64,000 nt of DNA from Dichotomocladium elegans (Eukaryota > Mucoromycota > Mucoromycetes > Mucorales > Lichtheimiaceae). The notes beneath the pieces were generated by a model. It searched no databases and was not told the DNA's origin. It saw only the letters and a program-made list of their open reading frames with translations. Made by a program: the position numbers and the translations under genes. Shown one piece after another: positions 56,201-64,000 of the stretch; positions within the stretch are counted from its first letter, which is position 1; the number at the start of each line of letters is the position of its first letter. The stretch is taken from contig JAIXMN010000014.1 of assembly GCA_025716815.1 (NCBI GenBank), positions 917,399 through 981,398 of the forward strand. The letters run 5' to 3'.

Positions 56201-58055
56201 ATGAGCGAGAATCATCAAGTAAATGTTCTTTGAAGATTGGAGAATTCATTAATAAGACCATTTCACGTAGGACCTCTCGATAAAATTGTTAGAAGAAGCA
56301 AGAAAAAGAAAAGAGCTGACGATCGTCGAGTATGAGCTTAACGAAGTTGTTGACAAAAAACTCAAGAAAGCTCAAAAAAAAGCGGCCGCAGCTGGTACAG
56401 CTATCTCACACGTCCCTGAAAAAGTATGTTTTTACTGAAATATATCTACCCATGCTGACTTGATGATTTCAAACTTGTAGGTCGAAGAACAAGATGGTGT
56501 TTTTATACCCGGCCTAGACTGCTCGGTTGGATCTCATATCAAGAACAAAGCTCTGGAATTGCATTCCTCCTTCAAATCGAGCGATACAAACAAGCAGACA
56601 ATAATAAGGTACAGGATTTTCAAGAAGAACTTTGCCATAAATTTTGGTTGTTCATATAGACCATCTAGGTTTTTCGTTTTTTTTGCTTCAAATTCGAATA
56701 CAAATTTTAGTATTTCGCTGCTATCCTTTTGTCAAATTTAAAGGCAATAGCAGCAAGAACATTTCAATCGAGACTATAGGTGAGTCTTCCTTCTCCTCTT
56801 TTTACACCAGAATAGTTTTGGGAGGCCAACCATTTATGTTTCATTCTAATTTCAAAGGAAGAAGAGAAACGAAATACTAAAATTTGTATTCGAATTTGAA
56901 GCAAAAAAAACGAAAAACCTAGATGGTCTATATGAACAACCAAAATTTATGGCAAAGTTCTTCTTGAAAATCCTGTAGTATGTTCGCCTGATTGTATAAG
57001 TACATCAAAAACTGACGTGATTTCCTCCAGTCTTGGTCTAAACTCGATTCTTAGCCTGACATTAAACTATCCAGAAGGCCAGAGCACGCTTTTTGACCCA
57101 GCTCAATGGCGTGATTTGAAAAGAAAATTCCCCAGAAGAAAATATGAGACGAGCCAGTACGATCATATCAAGTATAAGCTGCATCTTTTGTTATCATGTC
57201 ATAAAGTTGGCAATTCGTGGAACAAGAACTGGTACAAGCTGTATCGCATAACGAAGGCTCTGCAGAAGGAGTATGACGCAGAAGAAAACGGGGAATGCGA
57301 AGAAGAAGATTTCTGTCTTTTTTTCATCGAATCCATCCTGAAGCTCCAAAAACACCACGCGTACCTTTTCGATGATAACGTGGACAAGTCCAAATGGGAC
57401 TATATCTGCAAGTTGTGGTCGCCAATCATGGAAAAACTGTTCGCAGGCTCTAGCTTAAGGCTCAAGTGGTAAGCTGCTTTACTTGATTTCATATATCATT
57501 ATACATGGTTACTCTATTTACTTTTATCTATTGTAAGGGGAGATACAAAACTGTCTCTGGCTGACATTGAAGCAACGAACGATTTAAAGCCTGATTTAAG
57601 AATCTTGCAAGATGAAATCGTTCAGCGCTATAACCGAGAAACCGACATTGCAGCTTTTGAGGTGTCCAAAGAAGATCCTGGGGTCCAGAAGTTCCAATCG
57701 GACCATTGCAAGTTGATGTTGGAGTGTAAAACCATTATTGACATGTATATCAGCAAAGGATTTGACGTCGACAATGTTGACTGCATACAAATTTGCGGCC
57801 TAGACATTATTATTTCAAACCTTTGTCTTTCTGCACCAGGGCTGTATATTGGAAATGAGTTATTTTATGGGTCTATCGTCAATTCTCTTCCCCGGATGGA
57901 ACAAACGCTTGATATTGCGCTAAATCTTCTGGCTTTTAGGGTAAGCTGTTTGCCAGAAACAATTGATATATATTAATTTCTTTTTATAGGATGCGGTTAT
58001 GAAAGTCAAGAGCAACTACCGAGAGGAAAAGGCTACTATTAAGCAAAAAAAATAA
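56201..58055 (+). CDS. Member of a multicopy, uncharacterised fungal gene family
   Basis: Six exons: 56201-56218, 56271-56423, 56481-56608, 57031-57468, 57538-57940, 57990-58055; all phases agree, giving 401 aa. The sequence is charged and helical with no signal or membrane segment. Recognisable stretches are LTIVEYELNEVVDKKL, WDYICKLWSPIMEKLFAGS, WGDTKLSLADIEAT, DLKPDLRILQDEIV, CKLMLECKTIIDMYIS and LSAPGLYIGNELFYG. I recall similar large families in Mucorales genomes but cannot name the function. After the stop the original frame reappears (KKGWVRGTWIAYRD, ending LPPAPPNLVA at 58,198), so the protein probably once extended further and was cut by indels near an A8 run at 58,045-58,052. Intron 3 (56,609-57,030) contains MITE 2. 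Fragments of relatives lie at 48,331 and 51,250. Confidence 0.65.
56612..56975. mobile_element. MITE 2, 364 bp, 106-bp identical inverted repeats, TA duplication
   Basis: Arms 56,612-56,717 and 56,870-56,975 are exact reverse complements (start CAGGATTTTCAAG), with a 152-bp unrelated spacer and TA on both flanks. No coding capacity. Identical arms mean recent insertion or ongoing arm conversion. It sits at the start of intron 3 of the surrounding gene. Confidence 0.93.
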
Positions 58056-58840
58056 GTCTGTAAAAAGCAACAAGTACAACCGAGCTTCTGAAAAACTGCC
58101 CGAAAAGCACTAAAGAAGGGCTGGGTCAGAGGAACTTGGATCGCGTATCGCGATAGCAAGTCGAAGTTACCTCCTGCTCCTCCTAACCTTGTCGCTTAAT
58201 AAAAGGCATTTCTAATAAAAAACATTACATTCACCCTATACTGTACTTGGCAGGTGACTATTGTAGTATAGCCGGGCAATTTCATCTTGACAATACCAAA
58301 GTCTGACACCATGTGACCTACCGCTTTCTGCGTGTGTGATAGAAAGAGAGATTCTGCAGCAAAAGCAAACAGAGACTGGTGTGAGAATTTGGATAGACCA
58401 TGTAATTTCCACCTTCCTTTGCCTAGGGTACGTAACATATATAATAATGTCCTGCCTTCCAAAAGCAGTTGAGTATCTTTAACCGCATGCTTGAGGTTAA
58501 CAGAAAGCGGTTCAGGCGCTGGAATGCACAAGATACAAATAAACACATAGCATGAAGCCGCATCGGGGATTGATTTTAGGGCACCGGCAGTCAACCTCTT
58601 CTCTGCAGCTTGGCCGAGCGAAACTTGGTAGTCTTTCGGTCGAGTGCGTTGTTGCATGTAAGGATCCCGTTTATTGTTCGCCTGATACTTGGGTAGTTAA
58701 CCTATCCTTTATAGGCCAATCTCTCGTTTTTACTACTCGAAGCATTGAGGGGCTGGCGGTGGAACTGAAGCATTCAATACACTCTTTTCTGCCTTAGGTC
58801 CTAAACTTTTATTTGCGCAACCAAAGAAAAATCGTTTTCC
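58056..58840. other. Between the family gene and transposase copy E
   Basis: Starts with the decayed 3' tail of the family gene (to 58,198). A 153-codon minus-strand frame (58,196-58,657) is open but resembles nothing I recognise; it may be another remnant. Confidence 0.4.
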
Positions 58841-58849
58841 AACCCTCAA

Positions 58850-60004
58850 TTTTTTCATTTTGCCCACCTTCAAAATATTAACAATGCGCAAAACATGCAA
58901 AGGCGTTTTATTATATTGGCGTTCTATCCAAGCAATCATCAATTTTGGAAGTAGAGTATCTGCAGAATCCTCTAATATCTCCTATAAGAGATTGGTTGCA
59001 AGCCATCTGGATTCTGCTCGTCAAGGTCTCTTCTTCCAAAAGCTGTTCCAGTTGAGCTTACTCTTACACACTGACCAGAATTGTTCGATCGGGATCAGCT
59101 CCGGTGAATAAGGAGGAAGATATACACAGCGATAGCCACGGTGTTATGCGTACTTGCTGATGTCGTCGTGTTGGTGGATAGGCGCATTATCCATCAGAAT
59201 ATAGTTCTCTTTGAAGACTTTGTGTCGGTCTGGCACGTCCATGGTTTGCGAGAGGAATTAAGGTAATGGCCAGTGACAGTACCGCGCTTGCCAGTAGTCT
59301 TCTCTGCAGATTCGTTGCTACCTGCTGTCTTACGCTTTTTCGATGCAGCAACTGACTTTGGACGCTTCACAGATATATTGACCATACCAAAAGGAGAAAT
59401 CGCACTGAGAATAATTGTCTTTACCGCCCTGGTTATTGGTACTTTGACAGTTGCCCTGGTATCCTTGGTCGACCATGCATACAAACGCTTCATGTTGATG
59501 TGGAACGCTCCTTCATCTACAAACACGCAGTTGCTCGAGTGGCCCATGTCAGTTTGACGCCACTCTGCCACCCAAGTGTATCGAGCTTCGATTTTTCCAA
59601 GTATATTTCTTTTGGATGCTTGAAAATGAGATCGCTTTAGACTTATTCTGCATTTTTCTGTGATAAAGTTGTACAGGGCGGTTTTCTGGATGTCAAGGTC
59701 GGCGATAGAATGCTTTTGCATGCTGGTACTGCAGGAATCTCCACTTCGTCACCATCTGATTCAGGACCTGCAATGATCATTTGTTCGGGAGGCTTCCTAT
59801 CCATGTATTGGTCATAATCCCTGCTCGCATCCACCGGAAACAGGTGCTATCGCTTTCTGACATGACGACGTCTTTCCCGTTTTCGCTTATCAGATTTCTG
59901 AGGTCATCTCCAAAGATGAACGAGGTCATTTCGAGTACAAGATAGAGAAGATTGGGTCTCAGTGACAATGACAAGCGCAAAATATAATAATTCAGGTACG
60001 CCAA
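58850..60004 (-). pseudogene. Tc1/mariner-like DDE transposase, copy E (pair of copy C)
   Basis: Minus strand, same subfamily as copy C and very similar: SDSTCFRWMRAG, RYTWVAEWRQTDMGHSS, VFVDEGAFH, WSTKDTRATVKVPITRA, GTVTGHYLN followed by the same frameshift, then the same KYA-stop-HRGYRC and PELIPIEQFWSV. It also contains KHSIADLDIQKTALYNFI, with the position equivalent to copy A's TGA kept as Trp. The C-terminal end (to about 58,850) is present here but missing in copy C. Confidence 0.82.
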
Positions 60005-60799
60005 GATATTCTTAACAAATAGGCAAAGGTTATTTTTAGACTATAGCAAATCAAATATTTTCAATTTGTGCAAAATAATATTCCAGGATTGCGCAAATGA
60101 CGTATCATTGGCAGATCAAACCGTAGCCAGAAACAGACAAGTAAAAGGTATAAAGATAACTTGAAGCTACCCTTTATTGTTAGCAATGGGAGGGAATATT
60201 TATATGTTTCTAACCACTGTGGTAATGACACATATAAAATATCGGTTACATGGCATGCTAAGGAATGACTACGTGTTCAATGGCGAGGGGACTACATATG
60301 GATGGTAACGTGGATTAACAAGAAGCGGCTACGTGTTCGGACGGTACTAGAGGGGACGACGCCGACTGAGAGAATGACCGCGAAGAGATTACCACAGGGA
60401 GATAGAACCACACAGGTAATTGTCCAGAAAATGTCTGAGTATGTTTTATTACGATGAATATCACATTATTTACACTGTATCGACTCATAGGAAGTGAGTA
60501 CAATGCTGTCAGGATGGCTACCGGTGACTCATGTTTAGCAACATTGTCATTCGGTCTTTGTCTCAGAAGTGGTACGCTCCGGGGCAATGGGCAAGTACCC
60601 GGTAGTTATGTCGTGGACGGATCGTGCAAATCACGTGGCATGAATATACAGATTTTGCATCCTGCATATGCACGCTACAATGATCTGCTTCCATTGTCCT
60701 CAGACACATGCCCGCGGATACATACAGTATGTCACTATGGCCTGACAAGCTCTATATGGCGTGACATATCTTTTACACAATCTCTATGGATATCCAATG
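60005..60799. other. Intergenic, AT-rich, probable LTR debris
   Basis: No gene recognised. TTTATTG followed by a TATTTATATG block near 60,170-60,210 resembles the LTR motif seen at 61,680-61,730, but homology is too short to be sure. Confidence 0.35.
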
Positions 60800-60960
60800 T
60801 ATAACAGAATATAAACATCATGCAAGAAATATAGAATAAAGAGCATCTATTTCATCGATCACAATGCTCCGAATCATCTTAGTGACATTCAGTGTTCTGT
60901 GTGAACCCGTCGTTGTCCCCAGTAAAAGGATCTCAGTGACCTAGGCAACGACACGTAAAA
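60800..60960 (+). repeat. Solo LTR fragment, opposite orientation to the Ty3/gypsy element
   Basis: Plus-strand sequence aatataaacatc...gaataaagagcatct...cttagtgacattc...gatctcagtgacc parallels the reverse complement of 61,560-61,740. It keeps a TATA-like block and an AATAAA signal in the same order. Confidence 0.65.
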
Positions 60961-61559
60961 TAATCGACCAAACTGTACTATGTCGGGTTATAGTTTTGTG
61001 ATCAATTGAATACTAGCGACATCGGCTATGTTCACGGTTATCACCTCTTACTTTTATGCGGATTACCAACGCCCCCTTACTGCCAGTTACTACCAATGGA
61101 TATCTGTTCGTTTCCTTCCCATTTTCACAATTGTATCTCTCACATAGTTTATTTATTACATTATTATTATGATCCTCCCGTACCTTTTCTTTAGTAGCCA
61201 TCAAAGTAGTAGTATATACAGGCTCATCAATTCATACATTAAAACGGCATCTTCTCCAATTTAGTTGTCTCGACATTTGGCCAAGGTCTCTCCGCCAAAA
61301 ATAACGTCAACTACAACACAAAAAATCCGTCGTGCGTATATTTTGACGCTTACATCGTAATCAATAGCAATGACCAAACGTAACAGTAGAAGAAGGATAA
61401 CGAATAGATGGTGTTTATTGTACGGAACTACTTGGATATATATACAGTTTTGATATCTAATAATAATACATGGAACAATGGCCGTTTGTACAATTGCTGA
61501 GAGAAGCCTTCAGAAAAGGATAAATTAAAGGGCAACGCTGATTGGTTGAACAATTTGTG

Positions 61560-61740
61560 TCACGAAAAAATTTTGTCGTCGTCTTGGTCACTAAGATCCT
61601 CTTGCTAGAGACAACGACGAGTTCACTAAGAACAGAGAATGTCACTAAGACGATTCGGGAAGATAACGACAGATAGATGTCCTTTATTGAATATGAGTAA
61701 TCGTGATATTTATATGTACTGCTATTTTGGATGATAAGAT
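61560..61740 (-). repeat. LTR segment of the Ty3/gypsy element
   Basis: On the minus strand: tataaatatcacg, then tcaataaaggacatct, cttagtgacattctc and gatcttagtgacc. TATA and polyadenylation-type signals lie 3' of the pol ORF, where the 3' LTR should be. Exact ends (TG...CA) were not determined. Confidence 0.6.
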
Positions 61741-61850
61741 GAGGATATAAAATGGATAGTGATGATGTGGTGAACTGCAATGCGGCGCGCTGCAATACGA
61801 CGTGCTGCGAGGCGACGCGCTGTCGAAATGATACGATGAATGTTAATGCA

Positions 61851-64000
61851 TTAGTTTGTGTGACCAGCGGTATCTGGCCACGACAATACCCTCTCCCGAA
61901 ACACTTGGTCGTCCTCGAGCAATAACAATGCGTTCGTAGCAAGAGTGCGGCGATCGGCAGCACGTGAGGAGGCAGGATCGTACCAGCTGGATTGCGGGGC
62001 GGTGGGATGGTGTATGGGACGGAGGCGATCAGTATGGACCCAGGAATTATAAAGAGAACCGTTCATGTCGCGTAACTGGTAGATATCGGTATCGAGGTTG
62101 CGTGCAATTACCACAAAAGGACCCTTCCAGTTGTACTCAAGGCCAAGCTTATTTTCGTGACGCACTAGGACATGATCTCCAATAGCGAAAACCTGGGGCT
62201 TGAGCACGGCATCCCAGGTAGCTTTGTCCCGTTGAGCATTGGCGGAAAGTCGCTGGGCGGCAGATGCACGAGCTTCGCGGAGACGAAGTAAGGAGGGTTT
62301 GCGGTCAGCTAGGAGATCTTGCGGGGCAGGATCGGGATCTTTCGCTAAAAATGGGTGAAGTATGTCACCGGGTAGGCGGGGTTCCACACCATAAACCAAG
62401 AAGTACGGACTAACACCAGTTGTGCGGTGCTTTCGGATACGGCAGGCAAAAACAGCCGTGTCCAGATAATCGTCCCACGTGGATATTGCACCGTTGACGT
62501 ACTTGCGAAGCATTTGTTTCAGGATGCCATTAGTACGTTCGACCTTGCCATTAGTCCGTGGGTGGAAAGCGGATGTTGCTTGATGGTTAACCTTGAGACG
62601 ACCGAGGTATGTATTCAGCACCTTGGACATAAAATTTGCACCGCGGTCAGTAACCACTTCCACGGGGCAAGAGAATGGCATGACGATTTCAGTGAACAGA
62701 AACTCGGCAATCGCTTGTGCAGTGGCGTCCGGGATGGCTCGTGCGATTGTCCAATTTGTAGTGTAGTCCACAGCGACAAGAATCCATCGATTCCCGCGAA
62801 CGGTAGTGGGTAATTCGCCTATAAAGTCCAGATGCCACCGCGAGAATACTGGTGGTATTTCCTGTAACCGCATTGGGCCATGGTGGGTGTGGCGATCCGC
62901 ATTCGCAGCAAGTTGGCATTGCGGGCAGTTTTTGAGCCAGTCTTGAATGTCCGTTTTCATGTTTGGCCACCACCAACGTTTCTTGATCAAATCGAAGATG
63001 GTCTCACGGCCGGCGTGTCCGAACCCATTGTGGAAGTGCTGTACGATGTCTGCCCTTCGAGCAAAGAGGGCATAACGTACCTCTTCCTCTTGTCCATTGA
63101 TTTTCACCTTGCGAAATACCTGATTATTATGAACCGCGAATTGCTGTTGGTGTTTAAGCAGAATATCCTTGTAGATAACGGGCCATTCTTCTGCCTTGCG
63201 GGTATAGAAACGGGGCCAGTCGGAGTCTTGGATTGCTTTGACAGCGTACAGATACTCGGGCTCAAGTGGGGCTTCGGTTGTCGGGCATTGGGGACCGTCA
63301 CGTCGGGAAAGCAAATCAGGGACACGATTTTCTCGGCCGGGCTTATATTCGATGTCGGGATCGTAAAGTTCGAGTTCTGCCATCCATCGGGTAAGTCGGG
63401 GAGTGGGTCTGCGCTGTGTGCGGAAGTAACGCAACGGATGGTGGTCAGTGCGGACGGTGTACTTTCGCCCCTCAACAAAACAGCGCCAGGCACGCAGCGC
63501 CGTAAGGATTCCAAGCAGTTCTCGTTCTTGGGCAGGATACGCACGCTCCTGGAGGGAAAACTTCTTCGACTCGAATGCGACAGGATGTAGCAGCCCATCA
63601 GGACCTTCCTGCAGCAGTACACCCCCACTGGCATAGTCCGAAGCATCTGTCTCAATAATAAATGGCTTGTCCTGATTGGGTGGCTGTAGGACTGGAGCAC
63701 TGGCCATGCGTGACTTGAGTTCGTCAAAAGCGGCTTGGCAATGGTGAGTCCAAACAATCGCTCTTGTTTTTGCACCGGTTCCTTGCGTGAGGTCAGTCAA
63801 AGGAGCAGCAATGGACGCGAACCCACGAATGAAGCGACGGTAATGCGAGCATAGCCCGACGAATTGCCTCACCTCCTGGACGTTGGTGGGCTGCGGCCAT
63901 TCTTGAATAGCTTTTACCTTCTTGACTGACGGCAGAATATCTTGAGCGCCCAATTGGTAACCCAGGAACTCCAGCTCCGTTTGGAAGAAAGAGCATTTTT
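61851..64000 (-). mobile_element. Ty3/gypsy retrotransposon pol: RT end, RNase H, integrase (partial, intact frame)
   Basis: Open on the minus strand from the window edge to the stop at 61,851-61,853 (about 715 codons). In order: the end of reverse transcriptase (TELEFLGYQLGAQDI), the connection VGLCSHYRRFIRGFA, RNase H (FIIETDASDYASGGVLLQ, ERELLGILTALR, RTDHHPL), the integrase H2C2 zinc finger (HNGFGHAG...NCPQCQLA), the catalytic D-D-E core (WHLDFIGELP, VVTDRGANF, TNGKVERTNG), and a C-terminal domain with GDHVLVRHENKLG and YNWKGPFVV. No chromodomain. The gag and RT core lie beyond the right edge. No stop or frameshift, so it may be recently active. Confidence 0.92.

Noticed and set aside
58196..58657. 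153-codon minus-strand ORF
   Set aside because: Open and of mixed composition but no recognisable domain; it lies between a decayed gene tail and a dead transposase. Kept only as a remark.

Overview
The window looks like nuclear DNA of an early-diverging filamentous fungus, most likely Mucoromycota (Mucorales-like). This is inferred from dense genes with many short GT-AG introns (about 50-125 nt), fungal-type orthologues, and several repeat families of the kind that are common in Mucorales. No species can be named from the sequence alone.

Left half (1-25,980): a compact, mostly intact block of housekeeping genes. In order: a DBP6/DDX51-type DEAD-box helicase (5' end outside the window), a VNX1-type vacuolar cation/H+ antiporter, a LEA-2-like membrane protein (-), a small DUF1761-like membrane protein, a PTC1-type PP2C phosphatase (-), a dead Fanzor copy (10.7-12.5 kb), ATP synthase subunit b (-), an IMP1-type mitochondrial inner-membrane peptidase, a Zn2Cys6 transcription factor, APC/C subunit CDC16 and a SAM-dependent methyltransferase. 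Exon structures were rebuilt by splice site and reading phase.

Middle (26-43 kb): a broken Tc1/mariner-like transposase, a second antisense Tc1-like remnant, a broken MULE/SWIM-type transposase, a paralogue of the methyltransferase, RAD4/XPC (-), an Mtf1/TFB-like mitochondrial factor (-, with an apparent frameshift), and a second broken Fanzor.

Right third (43-64 kb): a transposon graveyard. It holds several Tc1/mariner-like copies, a 5'-truncated LINE inserted into the end of one of them (target-site duplication visible), a tRNA-Ala(AGC), a decayed UPF0014/FetB-like gene, a 385-bp tandem repeat, a long inverted repeat, two MITEs with TA duplications, one member and two fragments of a multicopy gene family, LTR remnants, and a Ty3/gypsy pol running off the right end.

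The most interesting item is an apparently intact two-exon Fanzor (eukaryotic TnpB-like RNA-guided nuclease, 709 aa) at 52,970-55,168. The RuvC aspartates, the shifted glutamate and both zinc-finger cysteine pairs are present. It is followed by a hairpin-rich segment that could be its guide-RNA scaffold. Two older degenerate Fanzors lie in the same window, and one lacks the intron shared by the other two.
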